Positions 1 to 8,787 of a stretch of DNA of 10,772 bases are shown one piece after another (the stretch's first letter is position 1; every line of letters starts with the position of its first letter). The notes beneath the pieces were generated by a model. It was not told the DNA's origin. It ran no database searches and was given only the letters and a program-made list of their open reading frames with translations. The position numbers and the translations under genes were made by a program. The stretch comes from Leucogyrophana mollusca (lineage: Eukaryota > Basidiomycota > Agaricomycetes > Boletales): contig MU266860.1 of the NCBI GenBank assembly GCA_021014945.1, positions 1-10,772 of the forward strand. The letters run 5' to 3'.

Positions 1-307
1 TCCGTCAGCCATTCTACCCCAGCTCACCAATCGCACAGACTTACCTTCGTAAACTACACGCTCTCCGGCTGTCCGTTCTAATGGCCTCTGTCCACCCGTG
101 CAGGAATGCCTTCGTCATCGCAGGTTCATATGTGCACTCCATCCGCCCATACAGCCCAAAATACGCCGCCCGGAACGCCATCTGCACGAACGCATCGGGG
201 CTGAACCTATGTCTCGTGGCGAAGTTCTTCCCATATCCCCTAAACCCAAGTGCCTGGACATCATTCTGACAAAAGTGATCAGTCAGGCAGGTCTCGGTAA
301 TGAACTC
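1..307 (-). pseudogene. Carnitine/choline O-acyltransferase fragment, broken
   Basis: The minus strand from 307 down to 45 encodes part of the C-terminal half of a carnitine/choline acyltransferase, a family that moves acyl groups between CoA and carnitine in mitochondria, peroxisomes or cytosol. What I see is a long run of family-like residues: GYGKNF, then SPDAFVQMAF, AAYFGLYGRMECTYEPAMTK, then a FLHG..TEAIRT block, which in this family lines the carnitine/acyl pocket. The copy is damaged. After AIRT one base is missing at 72-73; in the shifted frame QPESV follows, then an in-frame TAG at 56-54, then FTK. A clean donor GTAAGT lies at 44-39, so an intron begins and the rest is outside the window. 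Family members are about 600 residues and only about 90 codons are here. The upstream end near 307 looks like a truncation, because similarity stops with no start codon or acceptor that I trust. Family call is firm; subtype is not. Confidence 0.85.
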
Positions 308-439
308 GACAACTGACAGAACCGTCCCCCCCTAAGCACGACGATATGTCTAGCATCCTCTCTGAGACCACACACGGCGTCAATCAGCATCATCCTTCGT
401 TGTCAGATAAGCAGCGGCGCAGCCCTAAGGAACTCGCGA

Positions 440-760
440 GCCGAGTCACGCCAGTCGACGATGGAGACGATCCGTGGTAGAGCGCTGGCCAGGATGGTTG
501 CCCTTGAAGACGGAAGAAACACCCTCGAAGTAGGCGGATGGCTGGGAGTAGGGGAGGTTAAGAGTGCACAGTAGGGTAGGGAGGGCAGCGTTGGATACAG
601 GGCGCCGGCAACTTTGCCAGGCGAATACCCAGCTTAGAACTGTGTATTTGGTCAGCAAATGTAGACAACATATAAAGGGAAACGTACCGGGGGAGAGGAC
701 GGGGATCGTTGAAGGTAGCAGAAGGAAGAAGAAAGCAGGTGTACATACCTGGGCCTTGGA
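440..760 (-). pseudogene. Possible relic of acyltransferase N-terminus, spliced
   Basis: A minus-strand intron is well formed here: donor GTACGT at 687-682, branch-like GCTGACC at 657-651 and acceptor ACAG ending at 640, 48 nt in all. Reading across it gives LAKLPAP just downstream of the junction, and a neighbouring frame gives ALPTLL, then QPSAYFEGVSSVFKG. This order resembles the LPxLPVPxLxxTLPxYL opening of carnitine acyltransferases, but only if a frameshift is allowed, and all three frames are partly open. The orientation agrees with the acyltransferase fragment at 1-307, so the two may be ends of one gene that lost its middle. This is inference; the stretch could equally be an unrelated relic. 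Confidence 0.3.
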
Positions 761-1090
761 CCCGCTTGAACAATGGATGTTGGACGTCGATTGTCATACA
801 TGCGCTTGTTGTGAGTTTCGGCATGTCCTGACACAGCAAAGTGCCCAAATGAAGACTGATTGTCGATCTTCCCACGAACACGGCACTCAAGACTTCGAAC
901 TTCTTGAACTTCCCTCATCTTCAAGTGCTGAGGTACGGTAGGTACTACGGTTCGACGCAGCAACGAGAGAGCGGGAGAAACAGAGACGAGGCCAGGGGAG
1001 CGCAAGTATGTCGCACGAGGTATGCCCAGCCTGTGTTTCAGTGTCATCCCCACTCACCCACTTTCCACTTCCCATGTATTTCAGCCTCAC
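760..1090. other. Gene-free stretch upstream of the bHLH gene
   Basis: I recognise no protein here on either strand. The overlapping open frames have no family signal. The right part (1045-1080) is pyrimidine-rich (CCCACTCACCCACTTTCCAC), as is common just upstream of fungal transcription starts, so part of this is probably the divergent 5' flank of the plus-strand gene starting at 1191. Confidence 0.4.
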
Positions 1091-1091
1091 T

Positions 1092-1097
1092 TATAAG
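1092..1097 (+). promoter_or_regulatory. TATA-like box upstream of bHLH gene
   Basis: TATAAG lies 94 bases before the ATG at 1191, directly after a C/T-rich run. Spacing fits a TATA element with a short 5' leader. It is based on position and motif only. Confidence 0.35.
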
Positions 1098-1190
1098 TCG
1101 ATCCATCTTTACTTCGTGCAAGCACATTCCCGCCGTCTCGCCGCAACCGATGGCCGCTTTTTTACAACTCCCTCGGCTACGTCTTTCGTC

Positions 1191-1934
1191 ATGGAATCTA
1201 CCCTCCTCGAGCACGCCAGGAGTCCCAACTTCATGGACACCCCATTCGCTTACAACTCGATGTCGAATCTTGAGCCTTACTTGCAGTACCCTCAGTCGCC
1301 CTATGGTGTCTCCATGCCTCGTAAGTCATTCCTTGATTGATGCCATCGATCACCTGTTGATTATTGTTCCGCAGTTCCTGGCCCGTCTTCGTCCTCTCCC
1401 CGTCTGGACCCCAACCTGCCTGATCTCGCCAACTCCATGGGTGATTATTCTTACTCGTTAAGTGGCTCGTACACTACCACCTCTCCCGGGCGCCTGTACG
1501 CGCCCCCGGACAACGGCATATCTCCCCCCTTCGCTATACTCCCTCAGTGGTGGAGAACTCTCTTCCGATGGTCTCACTCCCCGGCCTCCATCCACAACAT
1601 TCCCTATGCTGCCTCCGTGCCGCAGTCGCATCGTTTCAATCCAATCGCCGCACCGGCTATGCGCTCGGCCGCCGAGGCCTCGGGGAGGAGGTCGGGGAAT
1701 GGCGACTTGGAAGATGAGAATGACGACTTGCAACCGGTCATCCCGGCCAACGCCAGCACCGACATGCGCCGCGATACCATTCGTCGCCAGCGCATCGAGT
1801 CGGAACAGAGGAGGAGAGACGAGCTCTGTGACGGTTGCCGCAGGCTCAAGGACGCTCTGCCCGTCTCGAACCAGAAGTCGAGCAGAAATTCCCTGCTCTC
1901 TGGATTGGTGAACACATCTCCGCAAATCTTTTAA
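1191..1934 (+). pseudogene. bHLH transcription factor, truncated inside the bHLH domain
   Basis: Exon 1 is 1191-1320 and exon 2 is 1375-1934, split by a 54-nt intron (GTAAGT...CCGCAG). The ATG at 1191 has G at -3 and G at +4. The N-terminus (MESTLLEHARSPNFMDTPFA) is Ser/Pro/Tyr-rich and presumably disordered. Near the end lies the DNA-binding part: QSHRFNPIAAPAMRS, an acidic DLEDENDD patch, then RRQRIESEQRRRDEL, a basic region with the E-x-x-R-R arrangement that contacts E-box DNA, helix 1, and LPVSNQKSS in the loop. Family members then continue with a helix 2 starting VSLLDR. Here it reads NSLLSGLVN and stops at a TAA at 1932-1934, so helix 2 and any coiled coil are missing. Downstream sequence gives no rescue in any frame, though an intron beginning near 1904 cannot be excluded. 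It is either a decayed copy or a gene for a shortened protein. Introns and the promoter-like element are intact. Confidence 0.7.
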
Positions 1935-2999
1935 CAAGGACGACCCACAACAACAGCACCTTGGATTTCACAGGTAAGAACACAGTCATATGTCCCGCGC
2001 TTGCGTCTTCGTACTGCGAAGCTGAGCTTGGGTTCCTTTCAGTGCTTGGTATCTCGTTGTCTTCGGCGCCCCGTGCTGTTCCATACTACCCTCGCATCGT
2101 CGTCGCGACAAACATTGGTCCTGCAACCATACCTGGCTGATCTCGCCCGGCCACACAAAGGCCTGTATCTTGCAGTCACACACGTTGTCTCCCGATTAGC
2201 CCCGTTCCCCGTAGACGCTTCGCCCCACAAGTCTTCGGCAATCACGCCACGCACGTCCCCGCCGCGCTCATGGACTACGCCCTCGTCATAGAGCCCCCCA
2301 CGTACACCACACCGTCTCACTTCCCATTCCCCGCAGCAGTGTCCGTCCAGCACACCGCTGAGACAGCATCATTATCCCTGTCAGAGCACCGCCAGAATCT
2401 CGGTCCATGGACACCTATGTGAAGAAGCAGCGCTTAAGGAGGGTGCCCATTACCTGTGCATGAGCTCAACGCGCTGCGACAGCGCTGGGGCTGAGACCCC
2501 CGACGCGTTCAGCATCCCACAAAGAACCACAGTTAGGGCAAGGCTCACAACCCATTATACCGCAAGTTATGACCGTTGTCGGGGTCGTTATGATGACCGT
2601 CGCCCACATGAGCCGGATGTGATGCCCACACGGTCGTCGTTGACGGCATATCACGACTGCAGCCCAGCTCAGAGTCGCCTCAGTGCTTATGCGCAGGGCG
2701 ATTCCCCAACGGACCAGCGAGGAGACGTTTCCGTACGTCCCTCTTTGTCGACTCACCTAAGGATTTCCAACGGTTCCGAAGGCTATCCGCCTTGGCTCCT
2801 GAAGCGTCCTCTACCACCAGCATCGGCCTCTACATTCCACTCATCAGTTGGAATGTTCGATCCTGGTCCAAGCGAACAGTTCACTGGTGGTCGAAAGGCC
2901 ACACCATGCTCTGTTCGCGTCGTCAGTTTACAAGACGCGGTTGGCCGTCGATAACCAACTGACCAGTCACGAGTCAGTAGCAATCTGCTACCTCCCCAT
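1935..2999. other. Region with no recognisable gene
   Basis: About 1.06 kb follow the bHLH stop. Intron-like signals occur (GTAAGA at 1974 and CCTTTCAG ending at 2041), but the sequence after them does not resume the bHLH helix 2. An open frame at 2460-2954 (164 codons, plus strand) and a minus frame at 2783-3073 show no domain, repeat or composition that I recognise; both are rich in Arg, Ser and Thr, typical of chance frames in GC-rich DNA. A short frame near 2220-2420 contains MDYALVIEPP and is noted as a finding. Confidence 0.45.
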
Positions 3000-3184
3000 G
3001 TGTGGTCTCGTGCTATGACTGTGGGAATGTCCCCGACGCTGGTCTTAGCTGCGATCAATGCACAAGACTGCATGCCTCGACCTAAGCTTCGTTCCGTAGG
3101 CCTCCATTCAGAACTTTTGCGTAACCCCTCGCTCTTGGCCCGACTTTATTTCTATCTCCTACTGGATCAGGAACTTCACCGTTT

Positions 3185-3217
3185 GGTGGAGCAGGTGTCC
3201 TGTTCACCTGCTCCACC
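3185..3217. repeat. Perfect 13-bp inverted repeat with 7-nt loop
   Basis: GGTGGAGCAGGTG (3185-3197) and CACCTGCTCCACC (3205-3217) are exact reverse complements around the loop TCCTGTT. Each arm carries an E-box-type CANNTG core (CAGGTG/CACCTG). The right arm forms the start of the tandem repeat next to it. It could be a hairpin in RNA or a repeat-array edge; function is unknown. Confidence 0.85.
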
Positions 3218-3320
3218 GATCATCGTAATTGGTGCCGAGTGTCCCAAGCACTTGCTCCATCGATCATTAATTTGCAGGTGTCCCAAGCACTTGCTCCACA
3301 GGTCACTCTAATTCAAATAC
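3195..3320. repeat. Imperfect tandem repeat, three units of about 39-44 bp
   Basis: Three units begin GTGTCC at 3195, 3239 and 3278. Units two and three share GTGTCCCAAGCACTTGCTCCA exactly and then diverge (TCGATCATTAATTTGCAG against CAGGTCACTCTAATT). Unit one is more diverged (GTGTCCTGTTCACCTGCTCCACCGATCATC...). The array lies just upstream of the DUF6698-like gene and ends about 68 bases before its ATG, so it may sit in its 5' flank. Confidence 0.75.
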
Positions 3321-3387
3321 ACCGGTAAGATAAATATCCCGTTTCGTGAAGTTCACGCCAACATATTCCCCATCGTACTTATAGACT

Positions 3388-4110
3388 ATGTCTCACAACC
3401 GTGACTCAGAGGATGATGAAATCGATACCAACCATTCGGCGACACACAAACGACGCATAACCGCATTGGAAGAGGAAAACGCGCAGCTGCAGGGCAAAAC
3501 CGGACAGGAGCCGCGCGTACTCGGTTTTTCTCAGCCCATTCGTTGCATCTCTGATTTTATACACAGCGAAAATCCACGCCGGCGTCTTGGACGAACCATT
3601 CGGAGGCTAGTTAGCCTCGTGGACCGTGTCCACGAGATGGTGGGCGAGTTTGACTGACGCGCCGCCCTCAGAGAAGAGGGGGATGATGCTCAACGTCATT
3701 CAGTTCGGTGCGCATGTATTTGACTTCAGTTTCAACAAACTAACCACCCCATTTGCAGAGAGCAACGTCTTTATCAATCTTACAAGCAGCTAGTGCGACT
3801 GATTCCTTCTGTTCGGAAGCTCATTTCCAGCGAGAGTGACAGGTACACACTGGAATTGGCTTATGCTGACGTGGGTACATCGTTCAATTGGTGCATAATT
3901 CCTGACTTCCTGCTTGTACAGCTGGAAGGGGGTGCGGATGGGTCCCGGGGTGACGATACTAGGCAGCTGAAGGGTGCTGTAGCCCTCTGGCTGAATGAAG
4001 AAGCTCGGTCGCGGATCAAAACAACAACGAAGGGTGGTCGTGGGTTCTACAATAACACCACAGGAGCGCTGCTTTATCCCGTTGATTATGACTGGTCGGA
4101 TCCAGCGTAG
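3388..4110 (+). pseudogene. DUF6698-like transposon-associated protein, nonsense and C-terminal truncation
   Basis: Exons are 3388-3707, 3759-3870 and 3922-4110, joined across two 51-nt introns (GTGCGC...AACTAAC...TTTGCAG; GTGGGT...TTGTACAG). Splicing keeps the frame. The product starts with an acidic N-terminus (RDSEDDEID), has a short coiled-coil-like ALEEENAQLQ, then LGRTIRRLVSLVD, YKQLVRLIPSVRKLI, GADGSRGDDTRQLK, LWLNEEARSR and GRGFYNNTTGALLYPVDYDW. This order matches proteins annotated DUF6698 that are abundant in agaricomycete genomes and often lie near transposons; their function is unknown. Position 3655-3657 is TGA where GEFD is followed in frame by RAALREEGDDAQ, so a CGA Arg codon was probably lost. 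The C-terminus ends at TAG 4108-4110 directly after DWSDPA, where relatives continue. About 205 codons remain. An intron-like 50-nt segment at 3517-3566 would break the frame, so I left it in the exon. Confidence 0.7.
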
Positions 4111-5580
4111 GTTTACGAGGCTGGATTCATTGAACTTACTGAGGTTGTATATATAACAGGGGGTCGTGTAGCTCCCGACCCCCAGTGTTGCTAGAGGAGC
4201 AAATCTGCCACAGTAATACAAACTAAACAATAGTCTAATTGATGGAATTTTTCGCTATTACCAACCCAGAGGGCAATAATGGAAGCACCCCCAATTGAGC
4301 GACATATGACACGAGCCTATCGCATCATCAAGCATGAGCTATTATTGAATCAATGGAGGGTTATTTGCACTACTATCGGGATAGCAGCAAATTGGCCGGC
4401 GTGTATTCATGTCGCCACTGGCGCTACACAGACATGATTTTACAAATGTGACAATACCAATGTTTGGGGATTGTATCAGCATCACCATCCCAATGAACAT
4501 GAAGAGACACAGGTCTATTTGTGTTGCAAACGCTGCGGGCTTGCTATAATTATATGGATGCAACACGCAAGTTCCCAGTATCAGGGAATATCTATCTACT
4601 CAATATCGCTACTAAATGCAAACAGCTGCTTCGTTTAGGAAATTTGGCAGCATCTTCAATAAGTCAGTCAAACATCCAAAATTATCGATGATGCAATATT
4701 GTTGAATAACCAGCGGCGTGGTCAAAGGTGATAATGGATGACTTCCCGCAGGATTTGAGGACGTTTCTAGATACAGATTTTGCTTCAGACCCAACAAGCC
4801 GAGCGTGCCGATGTTTGCCGATATTGCGCACCAAAAACCCCGACTCCGACCTATGAGAAGAGGCGTTTTCAGACTAAAATCTGGAGGAGGGGGTCGACCC
4901 CCCTTTCCAGATAAAAAACCATCTCCAGAACGCATTTTGGGCTCCGCGCCTTGACATTTTGACGTGCATCCATGCGCCTTTGCCTTTTCCGGTCAAGTTC
5001 GGCCGCAATTCGTCGCCAGAGGGTGGGTGACTTTTTGTGAATCAAATCTCCCTACGGTTTCGCTGAATCTTGCATCCTATTCTTCAGACCTAGGCGAAAC
5101 TCCGCTGACAAAGTTTGAGGACAAATCTGTAATCTCAGACCCTACGGAAAGGCAGCCAATCTCCTTGCAAAGAGCGAGGACTGTGGCATTACGGCCACGA
5201 TGATACAAATTATACTGGGAAGTTGTGGCTACAAGGCTATATCTGACCCTTATAAAACCCAATATAATAATTATACATATTCCGGTGATTGCACGTTTTA
5301 CCGAGTCATATAAAGGTTGATCACAAAACTACGGTTTCAGTGATGTAAGTACCATACAGCGCCCATCCCATATAATGAAGGCGCGAGTCATCACTTGTGT
5401 TTCTGCACACTCGCGACTTGTCGACATTATTGCTGAGTCGACCAGGACTGGAGGACTGAACCTATCGAAGCTAAGCTTGTTATCCTGGTGCCGAGGACTT
5501 GGCCTGACCTTTCGCACTGAGGACTGAGAGCACCGCTATCACATCTGAGTCTAGCAAGCAAAGGCTAAAGGTTATTTTGT
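4111..5580. other. Long gene-free region, partly AT-rich
   Basis: I see no gene in this 1.47-kb stretch. The largest frames (minus 4612-4935 and 4342-4566, plus 4964-5203) have no recognisable motif, no introns and no start context. Base composition drops to AT-rich around 4200-4370, 4540-4700 and 5250-5280 (for example CAATATAATAATTATACATA), unlike the coding neighbours. It contains the inverted repeat at 4879-4912 and a weak 7-bp stem (CGCGAGT 5382-5388 / ACTCGCG 5409-5415). It may be decayed transposon or spacer DNA, but no terminal repeats or target-site duplication could be matched by eye. Confidence 0.5.
4879..4912. repeat. Near-perfect 34-bp inverted repeat with GGGGGTCGACCCCC core
   Basis: The two 17-base halves match at 14 positions: ATCTGGA at the outer ends, three mismatches, then a perfect 14-bp palindrome at 4889-4902. 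There is no loop, so as RNA it would fold through a tight turn, and as DNA it could cruciform. It lies in the gene-free region; flanking DNA on both sides is unannotated. Confidence 0.8.
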
Positions 5581-5633
5581 TTGACAGAACGGGCTGGAGT
5601 GGGTCACAGAGCTTGGAATGGTCAAGTGGAAAA

Positions 5634-5789
5634 CACCCGCGGGTATACCCGGGCACCCGTCGCCATCAACCCCCCATGCCCGTACCCGTCCCGGGTACCA
5701 CCCGCACAGATACCCGTACCCGCTGACACCCGACCCACACTATACCCGCAGGTGTCGACCTGCAGGTCGACCCGGGTACTGCCTACCCG
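5634..5789. repeat. ACCCG-rich low-complexity repeat block
   Basis: The pentamer ACCCG occurs ten times and its complement CGGGT three times in about 155 bases, mostly as TACCCGT or CACCCGC. Spacing varies, so it is a degenerate hexamer-like array rather than a clean microsatellite. It is telomere-unlike (not TTAGGG). The block sits in the same open frame as, and immediately before, the NTPase homology, so it replaces whatever N-terminus that gene had; the encoded residues (Pro, Thr, Arg-rich) are repeat translation, not protein. Confidence 0.8.
5743..5778. repeat. Inverted repeat with GTCGACCTGCAGGTCGAC palindrome
   Basis: TACCCG (5743-5748) and CGGGTA (5773-5778) flank a perfect 18-bp palindrome at 5754-5771. 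It is embedded in the ACCCG block. It probably arose with the repeat itself. The core equals an old cloning-linker sequence by chance or otherwise; see rejected items. Confidence 0.75.
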
Positions 5790-5793
5790 TGAT

Positions 5794-8630
5794 AGACCCT
5801 ACGACGAAGCCACTCACAAGAGCCTCGACGATGCAGTGCTGGGCCTGCGTGACGAACCAACTACCGTGAACATGGCTCGTTACCTCCTCATGGTCATTGT
5901 AGACAAGTCGGATGGAACGCTCGATGCGAGACACGCGTTCCTTAATGCAGCAGACGAGTTGCTCAACCAGCACGAAGAGTTGATTGGAATGCTTCAGGCG
6001 GCATGGCGCAAGAGATCATTCAAAGACATTCGCAACTTGGGTATGAGCGTTACTGTCTCATCCGAGAGCTTGTCACAATCGGCAATATTTCTCCAGAAAT
6101 TCTTCGTCCTTTGCCTCCAGCGCCACCCCGACGTGGCAGCATGTCACAGTTGGACTTTGACACCCAAGGTGAGAGGTCAAGCTCTCTTAACCACAGCTAG
6201 TGCTTAACATGCTTCTTAGAATGAGGTATCTCGGTCGCCTTTTCTCACTCTTCATTCAGCTATCGACAACGACTCTCAGGTGGTCATGAGCGCATGGAAC
6301 AGACCGTACACTGGAGATCGTCACCGCCTTCTGCTACGAAACATCAACGAAATGAAGCGCGGAAAGCCTTACTCTAACACTGTGACTATCATCCAGAGCT
6401 CGTGCTCGGGAAAGTCACGGCTAGTGCGCGAACAATCCAACCTCGTTTTCACGCTCCCATTCAATCTGCGTTTTGGCGCGGAGAGCAAACGTGATATCTT
6501 CACCCTTATTACACGAATTCTTCTGATTCCGCGAATAAGAGCTTGCGCATCCCCCTCCAGACCGCAATATCCGTGCTTATATTCCTGCCGAAGGGTTCAC
6601 TCTCCCTGAAAGCCAAGTCCGGTGTTTGCGACTCTTGGCGCATGTATTTTCCGTTGTCTCCAGCAGTTTAAGCGAGATGGTCGGGTTACTCAAGGAAAAG
6701 TAACATAAACGTACCTCACTCGCTGAAGATTGGCGTGCTTACATGGAGGCGGGCAACAATCGTACGAGAATGTATGATCTCGCCGTCAATGGTTGCACGC
6801 AAGAGAACTCGGTGCGTATATGGTCTCTCGATTGCGTTCTTCATTAATGTTTCTGCCAACCGACATAGGAGAAGTACCCATGGACAGAAAAGCGCGGCGA
6901 GTCCGCCACCGTGCCAGCCGCCGTTCAGGAGGCAAAGTCTCAGCTCGAGGGTCTGCTGAAGCGAATCGACGATAACGACGTTGCCCCAGCCGACGGCAAG
7001 TCGAACAATGTCAAATTGATGTTCTACTTCGATGAGGCCCATATTCTTGCTACCCGCCCTGCCTTGGATAACGCAGATGGGAAAGACATGCACGACGTCT
7101 TGTGCTCGTGCTTAAACTTCTTCACATCGTTTCCGATATTTGCAATCTTCCTCTCGACGAACTCCAATATCAATCAACTCACCCCTCAAGGCTCACTCGC
7201 TAAATCCGCTCGCATGCGCCAGTACTCGGATACATTGCATGCGCCGGTCACCGAAACCCCATTCGATTGTTTTCCCGCGATGGAGATCATCCCGGGCGAA
7301 TATAAGCTACCCGACTTATCCAAAGTCGAATTCATGGCTAGATTTGGCCGACCTCTGTAAGTGATCGCGTGAATTAGGTGTTTGAATGGACCTGAAGTTG
7401 CCCCGGTATAGGTTCTGGACCATGCTCCCCGTAGGTAATACGTCCGAGGTCTTTGATTATCGACTTTGCCCGGGCGAAATTGATATGCCACAACAACATT
7501 GGTATGCCCGTCGCGGACATGCTGTCCATCGCAAAGACTGAGATTCTGGACGTCCTGCTGTGTCTCGACTTTGAACCTTCCCGTGAGGCAGCAAAGGCGA
7601 GACAGACTGAACTGGTGGCTAGTCATATGCGGACTGCGTTTTCGGTGCCCTCCGATCGATCATATCTTCGCTCCGGCTACCCATCTGAACCTATCCTGGC
7701 GGAAGCTGCAGCGCGACAGATGGACGAACTTCAACAGCAGTGTCCGGGCATAAATGTGATGGCTACGCTCCTCAACGAACAATTTACTAGTGGCCTGATC
7801 GACCGCGGATTACGGGGCGAGCTCGTGTGGCGTCAACTTGTGATGGAAGCTTATCTACGGGCCATTCGAACGGAGCAAAAGGAGCACTATGTATTCAGCA
7901 GAGGCTGCGGTCTGATCACGTTCATCACGGAACTATTCACCGAGACCTATGCGGGCCGGATCCTGAGCAGTGTTCCCGACAACGTTCACAGCACGACCAA
8001 TTTCGTAGACGCATTCAAAGATGCCCAAGTTCGTTTCACTCACTTTGGGAAGATGGCTGACGATGCGGGAGCGACATCGCCCGCCCTGCTTGCCGCGTTC
8101 ATTCGGGGAATGGCAATCATCTGCTGGGACTAGCAGGACCTGGTGGACCTTGTCATCCCCGTCCTTCTAAACCCCAACGACCCCTTGGCTGTGTTATCCA
8201 TGACCGGGATCCTGATGCAGGTCAAGTTGCGGCGAAACGCAGGACCGGTATCAAAGTATGCAATCGACCAGAAAGCTGTAGGGCTGTTCGCGCACACCGA
8301 AGACCAGGACGTCCTGAATCCATACATCACGCTGGTTGCGGAATTAGGCGTCCAGCTAGGGATGTCTGCCGCTGCGGTCACGAAGGCGAGGGACCGGGCC
8401 AAGCTTGAGCGAGAGGACCGTGCCACTGCGATGCAGACTCCGAGAACGCACGTTATCGCCCAGCCGTCAAAGACGACGCCATCCAAGCTCCACGTACCCC
8501 AGCAGCCTCAGCGAATATCACGCGCGGCAAAGAAACACCCAAGATATAGCATTTTCGCCTACGGATGCTCGAACACGGTGTACAGGGTCATCAACGCCGG
8601 GTCGAGGGCGTTGTACAAGGACGAGAAAGC
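5794..8630 (+). pseudogene. Large P-loop NTPase of an expanded basidiomycete family, broken
   Basis: Homology begins near 5800 (YDEATHKSLDDA). Exons are about 5794-6168, 6220-6490, 6540-6811, 6869-7356 and 7412-~8630, with introns of 51, 49, 57 and 55 nt (GTGAGA, GTGATA, GTGCGT, GTAAGT donors); phases fit at every joint. Blocks in order: SFKDIRNLGMSVTV; GKPYSNTVTIIQSSCSGKSR, the Walker A site; LVFTLPFNLR; LAEDWRAYMEAGNNRTRMYD; FYFDEAH, the Walker B site; IFLSTNSN, a sensor-like strand; ARFGRPLFWTML; ARAKLICHNN; SGYPSEPILAEAA; HPRYSIFAYGCS. I know this architecture from multicopy, uncharacterised agaricomycete proteins, reminiscent of Crinkler-type NTPases; no function is proven. Defects: TAA at 6701-6703, one extra T in the run 7452-7454 before LIIDFARAK, TAG at 8131-8133, and Cys in the Walker A loop where relatives usually have Gly. 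The N-terminus is lost in the ACCCG block and the C-terminus after about 8620. It is not expressed as a full protein. Confidence 0.8.
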
Positions 8631-8787
8631 GGACGAGAAAGAGAAGAGGGAGGACGGGCCTTCGGGAAACCTCAACACCACCCACGCCCCCGCAAAGTCC
8701 AAGACAAAACACTCGTGGCACGCCTGGTGTCGTCCCTACTCCCACTCCCACTCGCTGCATACCCCGTCCGCCTACACGAACTCCCCC
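8631..8787. other. Unassigned segment joining NTPase and beta-COP pieces
   Basis: After the NTPase block ending VYRVINAGSRALYK the frame continues through a Lys/Glu-rich and then His/Ser/Pro-rich stretch that matches neither neighbour. The beta-COP N-terminal segment, which should precede PSRNK, is absent here in all three frames. It is probably junction or filler DNA from rearrangement. Confidence 0.5.

Noticed and set aside
949..956. tRNA gene, from the B-box-like GGTTCGAC.
   Set aside because: No A box at the right distance and no cloverleaf stems could be formed around it.
1458..1937. 159-codon minus-strand frame.
   Set aside because: It is the antisense shadow of the bHLH exon; it has no motif and is explained by GC-rich codons on the other strand.
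3517..3566. Third intron in the DUF6698-like gene (GTACTC...ACACAG).
   Set aside because: Removing 50 nt breaks the frame into LGRTIRRLVSL, which is clearly coding. It could be real only if another indel compensates.
4612..4935. 107-codon minus-strand frame.
   Set aside because: It runs through the 34-bp inverted repeat, has no recognisable motif and no intron or promoter support.
5380..5530. LTR end or primer-binding site (TGGTGCCGAGGACTT).
   Set aside because: No matching second LTR, polypurine tract or reverse transcriptase frame exists in the window.
5754..5771. Cloning-vector polylinker contamination (GTCGACCTGCAGGTCGAC).
   Set aside because: The core equals an old SalI-PstI-SalI linker, but the flanks are ACCCG repeat, not vector sites such as BamHI or EcoRI, and no other vector sequence is seen.
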